Shown here: piece by piece, positions 42,608 to 50,983 of the stretch
Layout: every line of letters starts with the position of its first letter
Numbering within the stretch: position 1 is the stretch's first letter
DNA from: RGIG2206 sp045648425
Lineage (GTDB): Bacteria > Bacillota > Clostridia > Oscillospirales > Acutalibacteraceae
Reading direction: 5' to 3'
Assembly (NCBI GenBank): GCA_045648425.1
Contig: JAZRNV010000150.1
Coordinates: 1-61,170 of the forward strand
DNA: 61,170 bases
Position numbers and translations under genes: made by a program
Notes under the pieces: model-generated
What the model saw: the letters and a program-made list of their open reading frames with translations, nothing else
Database searches by the model: none
What the model was told of the DNA's origin: nothing

Positions 42608-43825
42608 TTATTCAGCCTTCATTCGCAAAAACGAGCCTATGGCAACAGGTCTGCCGTAGGGGATGCGGATTATCATTGTGGGCTTGTTGGCTACTTCCAA
42701 CGGCTCGCCTTTTTCGTCGGTCATCAATGAAGTATCAACCTCAAAGGGCGGGCAATAGGGCTGCAAGCAATCAAGCACGGCACCTCGTTCAAACTTATTT
42801 TTCAGCGAGGCGATGACACATCCGTCCTCATACCCCTCCACCACGGCGGCAACAGTATAATCACGAATATACCCTGCCGTTTTGTAGGTTTGAGAATCGG
42901 TGGGCTTGCCGTAGTAAAAACCGGTTGAATAGGTGCGATGGCTAATTTTGTTAAGCTCTTCCGTTACCCACGGGGGGCAAGGAGCATTATTATCTGCAGC
43001 AAAGGCATCAAGGGCGCCGCGGTAAGCATTGGTGGTAACAGCCACGTAATAATGCGACTTGGCTCTGCCCTCGATTTTCAAGCTGGTTATGCCTGCCTTG
43101 GCGAGATCTGCTATATGCTCGGCCATACATAAATCGTCGGCATTGAGTATATAGGTGCCTTTATCGGTTTCGGTTATATCAAAATATTGGCCGGGCCTTG
43201 TCTGCTCCATAAGAGAATAGCTCCATCGGCAGGGCTGGGCGCAGTCACCGTGGTTGGCATCCCTGCCTGTCATATAGCTTGACAGCAGGCAACGCCCCGA
43301 ATAGGAGACGCACATTGCGCCGTGCACAAAGCTTTCAAGCTCTAAATCAGGCGAAGTCTTGGCACGTATTTCGGCAATCTGCTCCAATGAAAGTTCTCGG
43401 GCAAGCACAACGCGGGAGGCACCCATTCTGTGCAGAATGTTGGCAGTGCGCCAATTAGTAACGCCCGACTGCACCGATGCATGAATAACAGCATCGGGCA
43501 CGGTGGAGCGAACTGCCTCCATAGTGCCTAAATCGCCGATTATGAAGGCATCGGCACCTGCATCTGCCGCCATTTTGGCAAATGCAGGAATGCGCTCTAT
43601 CTCATCATTATGAGGAGTTATGTTGCAGGTAATATGCACCTTTGCACCGTGACTGTGGGCATAATCTATGCCCTCGCGCAGCTCATCGGGGGTAAAGTTG
43701 GCGGAGGCGGTGCGCATTCCGAATTCACGGCCTGCGAGATAGACGGCATCTGCACCGAAATCCACCGCACATTTTAGGCGCACCAAATCACCTGCAGGAC
43801 AAAGAAGTTCAGGTGCTTTTATCAT
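42608..43825 (-). CDS. Peptidase U32 family protein
   Basis: The 405-residue protein carries the U32 signature in ESFVHGAMCVSYSGRCLLS, plus ELLCPAGDLVRLKCAVDFGA at the N-terminus, DAVYLAGREFGMR and SLKIEGRAKSHYYVA. Members range from secreted collagenase-like proteases to tRNA/ubiquinone hydroxylation factors with an Fe-S cluster (RlhA, TrhP, UbiU). The cysteines in CVSYSGRC, DCAQPC fit the latter type. The start at 43823-43825 forms an ATGA overlap with the mltG stop. No signal peptide is present, so it is cytosolic. Confidence 0.92.
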   Translation of the reverse strand: MIKAPELLCPAGDLVRLKCAVDFGADAVYLAGREFGMRTASANFTPDELREGIDYAHSHGAKVHITCNITPHNDEIERIPAFAKMAADAGADAFIIGDLGTMEAVRSTVPDAVIHASVQSGVTNWRTANILHRMGASRVVLARELSLEQIAEIRAKTSPDLELESFVHGAMCVSYSGRCLLSSYMTGRDANHGDCAQPCRWSYSLMEQTRPGQYFDITETDKGTYILNADDLCMAEHIADLAKAGITSLKIEGRAKSHYYVAVTTNAYRGALDAFAADNNAPCPPWVTEELNKISHRTYSTGFYYGKPTDSQTYKTAGYIRDYTVAAVVEGYEDGCVIASLKNKFERGAVLDCLQPYCPPFEVDTSLMTDEKGEPLEVANKPTMIIRIPYGRPVAIGSFLRMKAE

Positions 43826-45285
43826 GCCCACAACCCCTGGTTTCTAAGACGCCTGATGGTGTTTTCGTGCTGACTTAAGGTGCGATTGTAATAGAACTTA
43901 TGGTTCTTATCGGTTACAAAGTAATAGCTTTGACCGAGGGTGCCCTCATCGGGCTCAAGCACGGCAAGAATGGCGCTGATGGTCATACTGCACTGAGGTC
44001 CGGGAGGCAGACCCTCATGGCCCTCTTTGGATATTACATTGCCATTTTCATCGGTAAGCACATAGTTATTGGTGTTGTAGCGGTTGTCGGGATAGTAGAA
44101 GGTAGGTGTGGAGCCAAGATAGTGGGGCTCATTCTTCCACACAAGACGGTTAAGAAATACCGATGCAACCTTGGGCATCTCTTCATCAAAGCCGCTGCAC
44201 TCCATCTGCACGATAGAGGCCAAGGCCAAAACGTCGTGCAAATCATTTATGCCGTACTCTTCAAGCTTTTTGATTTTTTCTTTATAATCGGGGCAATGCT
44301 CCTTCAGCTTGGCATCAAGGTTGCCCATCATTCGGTTGATGGCGTGAACGGCATTTGATTCACCGTAGTTTACAGTGCCGTCCTCATTCTTGACCATAGT
44401 GAAGAATTCGTAGGTATCGGGGTAGAGATAGCCCTCGAAGGAGTAATAAACATTGTCTACGGGAATGCTTTTGACAAACTCGTAATTGAAGTCGTAGCGC
44501 TCAGTGTGCTTTAACACATAGTTAAAGTTTTCGGCGGTACATACTCCGTTTTTTTCAAGCAAATCACGTATGGTTGCAACCGAAGCGCCGTCGGGAATTG
44601 TAACCTTAACCGTCTTGCGCTCGTTGCTCTTTTGCAGCTGCTCGATGATGCCGTCATAGCCCATTGAGCCGCTGAGAGTGAAGCCACCGTATTTTAAGCT
44701 GCTGTCTTGCCCTTTGAAGCGAACATAAAGGCGGAAAAGCATAGGATAGTCGATAACGCCCTCTTCTTTAAGGGTTTCGGCAATCTGCTTGGTGTTCATA
44801 CCCTTTTCGATTTGCACATCGGCCTCTTTATCGCCGAAAAGTCCCAGCAAATCGTTGGCACCCAATATAAGCATCCAGGCCACGAAAAGGGAAACAAGAA
44901 TTATGGCAAGAGCCCACAAAAAAGCTTTGAGAGCGCCGCCTTTTTTCTTCTTTTTCTTCTTTTTGTTTTCTCGGGCATTTTCTCTTGAAAGCTTGCCCAT
45001 ATTTACATCCCTCTCGGATACGGGCTGCTGTCTGCCCTGCTCTCTGGCCCTTTCCTTGCGGCTGCGAATGCGTGATGCATAGTCATCGCTTATTTTAAAG
45101 CCGCCGCCGATAACAAAATCGTCATCAGCAGGCACGACGGGGGCAGAGCCCAAGGAACCGCCCGTTATTTCTTCGGGGGTTATTGCTCCCTCATCTTGAG
45201 ATTGAGGAGTCACCGGTTTTTTTGGCTGCCCGGGTGCATCGTATCTGTCATCACCATTGCTGAAAATGTCACGATAATCACTCAT
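43822..45285 (-). CDS. mltG: Endolytic transglycosylase MltG
   Basis: MltG cleaves nascent glycan strands and helps set their length. The 487 residues have a long charged cytoplasmic N-terminus (about 1-115, with a Lys run near 107-116), one helix (about 118-143) and a LysM-like plus YceG domain. The catalytic region has YLYPDTYEF and ASIVQMECSGFDEEMPKVASVF, which keeps the conserved Glu, then YNTNNYV and GLPPGP. The large cytoplasmic extension is typical of Firmicutes. It overlaps the folate gene upstream by 8 bases and the U32 gene downstream by 4. Confidence 0.95.
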   Translation of the reverse strand: MSDYRDIFSNGDDRYDAPGQPKKPVTPQSQDEGAITPEEITGGSLGSAPVVPADDDFVIGGGFKISDDYASRIRSRKERAREQGRQQPVSERDVNMGKLSRENARENKKKKKKKKGGALKAFLWALAIILVSLFVAWMLILGANDLLGLFGDKEADVQIEKGMNTKQIAETLKEEGVIDYPMLFRLYVRFKGQDSSLKYGGFTLSGSMGYDGIIEQLQKSNERKTVKVTIPDGASVATIRDLLEKNGVCTAENFNYVLKHTERYDFNYEFVKSIPVDNVYYSFEGYLYPDTYEFFTMVKNEDGTVNYGESNAVHAINRMMGNLDAKLKEHCPDYKEKIKKLEEYGINDLHDVLALASIVQMECSGFDEEMPKVASVFLNRLVWKNEPHYLGSTPTFYYPDNRYNTNNYVLTDENGNVISKEGHEGLPPGPQCSMTISAILAVLEPDEGTLGQSYYFVTDKNHKFYYNRTLSQHENTIRRLRNQGLWA

Positions 45286-45883
45286 TTTTCAGCCCTCCTT
45301 TAATAGTTATCTTTCGCACAAATTTATCGGTCAGAACTGCGCCCAGAGGCACATCGTATCGACCGTGGTTAAGTCGGTAGCAAAAATTTTCCGAGTAGGT
45401 GATTCCTACGGTCTCACCTGTGAATTTTGACAAAAAGCGGTCGTAATATCCTCCGCCATAGCCCAAACGGTAGCCAAAGCTGTCTAATGACAAAGCAGGA
45501 ACAACCGCCAATCCCCCATCCTCCGTCTGCCACACAGGCAAATCTTCGGTGGGTTCAAGAACACCGAATGAGCCGGGCTTAAGCTGATTTGTGTCAGTAA
45601 TATAGTGAAACACCATATCCCTTGTGCCGCTTATGCATCGGGGTAACGCAACCCGTCTGCCGTGGTTTAATGCGTGTTCGATTATTGAAAAGGTGTCAAC
45701 CTCTATTGCAGTTGATGCGTATATAAGTAGGGTATCGCACTCGCGGTATTGGTAGGTAGATATAAGGCGTTGTCTGATGCGCCCATCAAGGCGAGACTTA
45801 TATCGCTTATCCATCTGCAGGCGACGCTGTTTTATATCTGCGCGCAGGTTGCCCTTATACTCGCGTAGATCTATTTTTGGCAT
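45278..45883 (-). CDS. 5-formyltetrahydrofolate cyclo-ligase
   Basis: This ATP-dependent enzyme converts 5-formyl-THF to 5,10-methenyl-THF. The 201-residue protein has LRADIKQRRLQM at the N-terminus, PGSFGVLEP in the middle and the ATP/substrate motif LGYGGGYYDRFL. The start at 45881-45883 overlaps the DJ-1-like gene by 13 bases; a longer frame exists but has no better site. It shares an operon with thyX and tmk, so this unit links one-carbon folates and dTMP supply. Confidence 0.94.
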   Translation of the reverse strand: MPKIDLREYKGNLRADIKQRRLQMDKRYKSRLDGRIRQRLISTYQYRECDTLLIYASTAIEVDTFSIIEHALNHGRRVALPRCISGTRDMVFHYITDTNQLKPGSFGVLEPTEDLPVWQTEDGGLAVVPALSLDSFGYRLGYGGGYYDRFLSKFTGETVGITYSENFCYRLNHGRYDVPLGAVLTDKFVRKITIKGGLKNE

Positions 45884-46413
45884 TTCATTGATTTTCCTAT
45901 CGCAATGGATTTTTTGTCGCCGCATATTTTGCGAACAATCTCAAGGCCAAACTCAATGGCGGTTCCAACCGCGCGGCCCGTTATAATGTTGCCGTCGGCA
46001 ACCACTCGGTCGGCAGGCACCTCTGCACCTTTAAGAAAAACCTCGTAGCCGTCAAAGCAAACTGCCTTTTTACCCTCAAGCAGGCCAAGGTTGCCCAAAA
46101 TGGAGGGGGCGGCACAAATGGCCGCAATAATCATATTGTTTTGCGCGGCAAGGGCAATGCACCTTTGCACAGTCTCGCTTTTTTCGAGATTGAGGGTGCC
46201 GGGAATTCCGCCGGGCAAAATCACGCCCGTCATATTGGATGTATCAAGTGCATCCTCGGTTATATCGGCCATAACGGTTATGCCGTGGTTGCCCGTTATG
46301 AATTTGCCGCCGATTCCCACGGTGGTAACATCTATCTCGGCACGGCGAATGGTATCAACCGTAGCAATGGCCTCGGTTTCTTCAAAACCGTTGGCTAAAA
46401 AACAGTATAACAT
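45871..46413 (-). CDS. DJ-1/PfpI family protein
   Basis: The 180-residue class I glutamine-amidotransferase-like protein has FLANGFEETEAIATVDTIRRA, LPGGIPGTLNLEKSE and the nucleophile elbow AAICAAPSILG with the conserved Cys. It resembles the YajL/DJ-1 group (chaperone or glyoxalase/deglycase-type activities, debated). No signal peptide is present. It lies 32 bases after tmk and overlaps the cyclo-ligase gene, so it belongs to the same operon for reasons that are not obvious. Confidence 0.93.
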   Translation of the reverse strand: MLYCFLANGFEETEAIATVDTIRRAEIDVTTVGIGGKFITGNHGITVMADITEDALDTSNMTGVILPGGIPGTLNLEKSETVQRCIALAAQNNMIIAAICAAPSILGNLGLLEGKKAVCFDGYEVFLKGAEVPADRVVADGNIITGRAVGTAIEFGLEIVRKICGDKKSIAIGKSMKCQK

Positions 46414-46445
46414 TTTTTCTCCTTCTGTCGCACAGGCGACTTAAA

Positions 46446-47102
46446 TCACAGGGTCTTTTTAACAGCGGCATATACCTCGTCGGCAATATCCTGACGGGTA
46501 CGCACCTCGCCGTTTTCACTGCAGTGAACAACCGTCCATCCCAGGCGGTCGGCAGCATAAAGAGCTGCCTCGCGGCAGTGCTCAAGATAAAGAGTGTCGC
46601 GCTCGTGAATATCCTTTTTGCCCTCGTCACCGCCGTAACGGCCGCTCATCAGCCGCTGTGACACCTCAATAGGCATATCAAGAAACACAACCGCATCGGG
46701 CTTGGGTATGCCCAAAAGCTCAAACTCAAAGCTATAAAGCCAGTCAAGATATTTATCACGTGCATCCGCATCAAGCTTGGAGGCCTGATGCACGGCGTTA
46801 GAGGTGGTGTAACGGTCACATATTACCGTTGCACCCTCAAGATAGGCCTTGCCCCAATCGGTCTTGAAGGAGGCATAGCGATCAACAGCATAAAAAGCAG
46901 AGGCCGCATAGGCATTAACATCCCCCGGCTCGGTGCCAAACTGACCGGCAAGATACATCTTGACAAGAGCGCTTGAATCGCTGTCATAGGCAGGGAATTT
47001 AACATAAACGACATCGCCCGTCAGGCGCTGACGCAAAAGCTCAAGTTGGGTGGACTTGCCGCTGCCGTCAAGTCCCTCAAGCACGATTATTCTGCCTTTC
47101 AT
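46446..47102 (-). CDS. tmk: Thymidylate kinase
   Basis: This enzyme phosphorylates dTMP to dTDP. The 218 residues have the P-loop LEGLDGSGKSTQ, the DRYTTSNAVHQASK substrate segment and DAVVFLDMPIEVSQRL with a lid SGRYGGDEGKKDIHE. The start overlaps the thyX stop by ATGA, so the enzyme that makes dTMP and the one that uses it are coupled. Length is normal. Confidence 0.96.
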   Translation of the reverse strand: MKGRIIVLEGLDGSGKSTQLELLRQRLTGDVVYVKFPAYDSDSSALVKMYLAGQFGTEPGDVNAYAASAFYAVDRYASFKTDWGKAYLEGATVICDRYTTSNAVHQASKLDADARDKYLDWLYSFEFELLGIPKPDAVVFLDMPIEVSQRLMSGRYGGDEGKKDIHERDTLYLEHCREAALYAADRLGWTVVHCSENGEVRTRQDIADEVYAAVKKTL

Positions 47103-47878
47103 TCGCCCTTACCCCTCATCTCGAGAAAGTATTTGCGAACCTCGGTAGCTTTGCCGCAGGTCATCTTGCCCTCTTTACAAGCGCCGTTGACACAAGGCGG
47201 GCCTGCCTTTGAGAAAAGATCGGGAGCAACCTGCAAGCAAAGAGCCAGCATCTGATTTGCAACCTCTCTTATCTCCCACTGAGCACGATTGCAGCAGCGG
47301 TGAGCAAAGAAATTATAAAGACTGCGGGCATTCATTGTAACTATCATTTTGGTGGCGCAGGCGTTGGGAAGAACAAAGCGAGCGTCCTCAATAGCGATTT
47401 TTTCTGCCGCTTTTGCCGCTTTTTTCTCATCCATTCCCTCAGCCATAAGGGTTGCCTTGTGCTTTGCGGTAAGAATTTCGGCAAGGCGGTCATAATCTTG
47501 CTGGGCGCGCTCCATACTGCGCTGATATATTTCAGCCGCTTCACTATCGGCAGCTATTTCGGGAGGCAACACATACTCAAACTGGTCAAGCTTGACATAG
47601 CGCTGGCTTTGAACCGAGTAGGATGCTATACGATGTCTTGTTATCTGAGCAAGAAGGGCACGGGAAACCCCCTCAATACCAAAGGTAAAGGTAGCGTGCT
47701 CAATGGGACTTTCGTGACCTATCTGTGCAAGCATCTCAACAAAGGATGCGGCTTTTTCATCAGTAAGGCCATCCATTATTCCCTCGATGGTGGAGGCGGA
47801 ATAGCAAAGCTTGGCGGCAGATGCCACTGTTTTTTCAGGCATGGGGGTATGGGCAAGCAAAACAACCTTAACGCTCAT
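47099..47878 (-). CDS. thyX: Flavin-dependent thymidylate synthase ThyX
   Basis: ThyX makes dTMP from dUMP with methylene-THF, FAD and NADPH, leaving THF instead of DHF. The 259 residues contain HESPIEHATFTFGIEGVSR and the hallmark RHRIASYSVQSQRY, plus NARSLYNFFAHRCCNRAQWE. AAAGGA lies 9 bases before the ATG at 47876-47878; an in-frame ATG nine bases earlier touches that site. A C-terminal Cys-rich stretch (GPPCVNGACKEGKMTCGK) is longer than usual. First gene of a seven-gene operon. Confidence 0.96.
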   Translation of the reverse strand: MSVKVVLLAHTPMPEKTVASAAKLCYSASTIEGIMDGLTDEKAASFVEMLAQIGHESPIEHATFTFGIEGVSRALLAQITRHRIASYSVQSQRYVKLDQFEYVLPPEIAADSEAAEIYQRSMERAQQDYDRLAEILTAKHKATLMAEGMDEKKAAKAAEKIAIEDARFVLPNACATKMIVTMNARSLYNFFAHRCCNRAQWEIREVANQMLALCLQVAPDLFSKAGPPCVNGACKEGKMTCGKATEVRKYFLEMRGKGE

Positions 47879-47917
47879 AATTAACATTCCTTTCTATTTA
47901 AATATACACTTGGTTTA

Positions 47918-47946
47918 ATTATATCAAAATCCATTTAAATAATCAA
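47918..47946 (-). promoter_or_regulatory. Promoter of the thyX-tmk-mltG operon
   Basis: Minus-strand TTGATT (47941-47946) and an extended -10 TGATATAAT (hexamer 47918-47923) lie 17 bases apart, 40 bases before thyX. Confidence 0.8.
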
Positions 47947-48082
47947 CAGTTTATTTACGATACGCCCTCTCTTTTTGCTTTTGTTTTTTTACGCGGTTGC
48001 ATCTTTGGGCAGAGTTTGAAAAAACGCACAATAATCAGCGCTATTTTTCGTCAAAATTGATGAGAATTTGACTCTTTTTTTA

Positions 48083-48111
48083 TTGAACGAAATATGGTAT
48101 CATAGTATACA
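48083..48111 (+). promoter_or_regulatory. Promoter of prs
   Basis: TTGAAC (48083-48088) and TATACA (48106-48111) lie 17 bases apart, 34 bases before the ATG. A second possible -10 (TGGTATCAT at 48095-48103) lies inside the spacer. Confidence 0.65.
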
Positions 48112-48144
48112 GAAATTTTTGCATATAAAAAGGGGTTTGATCTT

Positions 48145-49260
48145 ATGTCAGAACAACATTCATCAGTAGGACCGCTCGGTATAATTGCCATGCCCGGTTG
48201 CGAGGAAATTGCTGCCAAGGTTGACAGCTACATCCACTCCTGGCGCGGTGACGAAATTGAAACCTACAACATTCCCGTTACCTGCCCCCGCTTCGGCTCG
48301 GGTGAGGCAAAAGGTCTTGTTAAGACCAGCGTTCGCGGTCACGATATTTTTATCATCTGCGACGTGTTTAACTATGGCATCAAATACCGTATGTATGACC
48401 AAGTCGTTCCTATGAGTCCTGACGATCATTTTCAAGATCTTAAGCGCATCATAGCAGCTTTGGGCGGTAAGGCACGCCGCATTACCGTAATTATGCCCAT
48501 GCTCTATGAAGGCAGACAGCACCGCCGTTCTGCCCGCGAGTCTCTCGACTGTGCATCTGCTCTGCAGGAGCTGGTTGCAATGGGTGTTACCAACATCATC
48601 ACCTTCGATGCTCACGACGCCCGCGTTCAGAACGCCATTCCTCTCAACGGCTTTGAAAATGTTCATCCCACCTATCAAATGATCAAGTCTCTTGTTAAAA
48701 CCATACCCGACATTAAAATCGACCACGATAACGTTACCATCGTTTCTCCCGACGAGGGCGGTATGAGCCGTTGCATCTATTACTCCTCTGTTTTGGGTCT
48801 CGATTTGGGTATGTTCTACAAGCGCCGCAACTATTCTATCATTGTTAACGGCCGCAACCCCATCGAAGCTCACGAGTATTTGGGCAACGATATTTCCGGC
48901 AAGGATGTTATCATTGTTGACGATATGATTTCATCGGGCGATTCTGTGCTTGACATCGGTAAGAAGCTTAAAGAGCGCAACGCTCGTCGCATCTTTGTGT
49001 TTGCTTCCTTCGGTCTTTTTGTTGAGGGCTTTGAAAACTTCGACAAGGCATACGAGGCAGGTTATATCGACAAGGTGTTCACCACCAACCTGGTTTATGC
49101 AAAGCCCGAGTTGCTTGAAAAGCCCTGGTACACCCGTGTTGATATGAGCAAGTATATCGCTCTTATTATCAACACCATCAACTATGACGAATCCATCAGC
49201 GGTTTGCTCGCTCCCATCGATAAGATCAAGGCATTGCTTGCCAAGCATCAAGAGCAATAA
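48145..49260 (+). CDS. prs: Ribose-phosphate pyrophosphokinase (PRPP synthase), long form
   Basis: This enzyme makes PRPP from ribose 5-phosphate and ATP for nucleotide, histidine and tryptophan synthesis. Landmarks: FIICDVFNYG, the ATP region MLYEGRQHRRSARESLD, TFDAHDARVQNAIP and the PRPP loop DVIIVDDMISSGDSVLD. At 371 residues it is about 50 longer than B. subtilis Prs (317), with an altered N-terminus and an extended C-terminus (YDESISGLLAPIDKIKALL). Codon use is strongly biased, as for high expression. AAAGGGG lies upstream of the ATG. Confidence 0.94.
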   Translation: MSEQHSSVGPLGIIAMPGCEEIAAKVDSYIHSWRGDEIETYNIPVTCPRFGSGEAKGLVKTSVRGHDIFIICDVFNYGIKYRMYDQVVPMSPDDHFQDLKRIIAALGGKARRITVIMPMLYEGRQHRRSARESLDCASALQELVAMGVTNIITFDAHDARVQNAIPLNGFENVHPTYQMIKSLVKTIPDIKIDHDNVTIVSPDEGGMSRCIYYSSVLGLDLGMFYKRRNYSIIVNGRNPIEAHEYLGNDISGKDVIIVDDMISSGDSVLDIGKKLKERNARRIFVFASFGLFVEGFENFDKAYEAGYIDKVFTTNLVYAKPELLEKPWYTRVDMSKYIALIINTINYDESISGLLAPIDKIKALLAKHQEQ

Positions 49261-49270
49261 TTAATAGATT

Positions 49271-49303
49271 AAAAACCCGAGTCTTTCGACTCGGGTTTTT
49301 TGT
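49271..49303 (+). terminator. prs terminator
   Basis: Thirteen-base perfect arms (49271-49283 with 49288-49300) around a TTTC loop are followed by T. It also faces the convergent solute-binding protein gene. Confidence 0.92.
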
Positions 49304-49308
49304 TTGGT

Positions 49309-50817
49309 TTATTTATAGATGTTAGAATTTTCTAACTCAATTTGTGAATCAATAGCGTCTTTAAAGTTGCCTATCGCTTCGTCAAGATTCCATTTTTTAT
49401 CGACTATTTTCGCCCAGAAATTCCATTGTTCAGTATAAAGGGTGCCCACACAATCAAAAACGTTTGGCGTGGTTTTTTGGCTTAATGCTTTAAGCCATAA
49501 ATCGCCCTTATCGTTAAGCCACACGCTAAGGTCGCTTGATTCATTCGGCGTCTCGCCTTTTGTATAAATTTCGCGGGCAATGATGTAGTTTACTGCGCCC
49601 TGGGGATTTTTGGTTGCATTGTTTACGGCGTATGCATAGTAAGCGCCGCCCGTGATAGATTTGCCCTTTGTTACCTCGGGGAAAGGCACCACACTGAACT
49701 TTTTGGCATAAGCAGCACCCATACCGCCATACATATCCTCTATCTCGCGAGCAGCGTTGCTTGAGGTGGTAGCCAGCATTGCCAATCGATTATTTGCGAT
49801 GCTTGAGCTGCTTGAAGCAAAATAGCCATTGGCTTTCGCATCTCTAATCATTTGCATTGCCTTTTTTACGCCCGCGCTTTCAATATTATTAACAAGCTTG
49901 CCGGACGAATCGACAGAAATAATCTCAACGTTATTCATTTGCAAAAAGAAGCGGTAGTCCCATCCGTAGAAGGGATAATAATCGGCCATATCGTTATTAT
50001 CTTTATCAACAGACGCAACCTTTTTGCACACCTCTAAAAAGTTGGCGTAGGTCCATTTTCCTTCTTCAAAATACATTGAGGGAGTTTTGGTAACACCGCA
50101 AGCGGCAAGCACGTCGTTATTAACAATTATTACGTTGGGCACGTTTGTGTGGGTGCCGATGCCGTATACTTGACCCTTGTAAGCCGTTATTCTTTTGTTG
50201 AGGGCGTTGCTTTCATCCAAAGCGGGGTGGTCAAGGCCCACTACGCCCAGCGCCTTGAGCTCGCTGATGCTGTAAACGTTGTAGCGCATTGCCATTTTGG
50301 GCCAGGTTTTATTTTGCAGCAGCACCACGTCGGGAGCATCGTTTGCGGCATATTCTACAAAAAATGAATTTGAATATTGCTCCCAGCTTTTTTGACGCAG
50401 GGTAAGCTCGGCACCATATTCTTTTTCAAAGTAATCGGCAAAATCCTTTTCGCTGGATTTAAAGCTGTAGGCATCCACACTGCCGCTATCTTTAAGGGCC
50501 TTTGCAACCTGAGTGCTTACGTTGTAGGTAGGTACTTTAGGTTTGGCGGCTTCGGGCTTGCCGACAAAGGAAATTGACGGTTTGAAGGTGTTTGAGGACA
50601 CCGCGCTTTGTGTGGTGGCTGAGCTTGAAGGCGAACCCTGCTGGGAATTGATATTTTGCCCGTCGCCTTGCACTTCCGTGCCTTTGTTGCCACCCTTTTC
50701 TTCGTCCTGTTGAGAGGCGCCGACAGAGGAGACATTGCCCGACTGCACCTCTTGACCGCAGGCGGTCAAAGAAAAAACAAGCAATACTATTAAAATTAAA
50801 CAAATAATTCGTTTCAT
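49309..50817 (-). CDS. Extracellular solute-binding lipoprotein (ABC sugar-type), no permease alongside
   Basis: The 502-residue lipoprotein has signal LIVLLVFSLTAC, a Ser/Gln/Gly-rich linker (about 20-75) and a family 1-type binding fold: ADYFEKEYGAELTLRQ, PDVVLLQNKTWP, NVPNVIIVNNDVLAACG, YPFYGWDYRF, a GITGGAYYAYAVNN-like stretch (KSITGGAYYAY) and LNDKGDLWLKAL. AAAGGAG lies 9 bases before the ATG at 50815-50817. It is divergent from the glucuronate operon, so a uronide or its oligomer is the natural guess. No membrane components are nearby. Confidence 0.88.
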   Translation of the reverse strand: MKRIICLILIVLLVFSLTACGQEVQSGNVSSVGASQQDEEKGGNKGTEVQGDGQNINSQQGSPSSSATTQSAVSSNTFKPSISFVGKPEAAKPKVPTYNVSTQVAKALKDSGSVDAYSFKSSEKDFADYFEKEYGAELTLRQKSWEQYSNSFFVEYAANDAPDVVLLQNKTWPKMAMRYNVYSISELKALGVVGLDHPALDESNALNKRITAYKGQVYGIGTHTNVPNVIIVNNDVLAACGVTKTPSMYFEEGKWTYANFLEVCKKVASVDKDNNDMADYYPFYGWDYRFFLQMNNVEIISVDSSGKLVNNIESAGVKKAMQMIRDAKANGYFASSSSSIANNRLAMLATTSSNAAREIEDMYGGMGAAYAKKFSVVPFPEVTKGKSITGGAYYAYAVNNATKNPQGAVNYIIAREIYTKGETPNESSDLSVWLNDKGDLWLKALSQKTTPNVFDCVGTLYTEQWNFWAKIVDKKWNLDEAIGNFKDAIDSQIELENSNIYK

Positions 50818-50839
50818 AGTAATCAGCTCCTTTAGTTTA

Positions 50840-50868
50840 ATTGTAGCACATCGTTCACAAAAATTCAA
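50840..50868 (-). promoter_or_regulatory. Promoter of the solute-binding lipoprotein gene
   Basis: Minus-strand TTGAAT (50863-50868) and TACAAT (50840-50845) lie 17 bases apart, 23 bases before the ATG. Confidence 0.75.
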
Positions 50869-50921
50869 TCTTTAAAACACAACAACATTTACAATAAAAA
50901 CATCATTATTTGCAATTTTCT

Positions 50922-50950
50922 TTGCATATAATTAGTGCTAAAATTATAGC
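50922..50950 (+). promoter_or_regulatory. Possible promoter of the glucuronate operon
   Basis: TTGCAT (50922-50927) and TATAGC (50945-50950) lie 17 bases apart, 33 bases before the uxaC ATG. It is a weak match in AT-rich DNA, as expected for a regulated catabolic promoter. Confidence 0.45.
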
Positions 50951-50983
50951 AATATACTTTATTGTGGGGTGTTATATACCATT

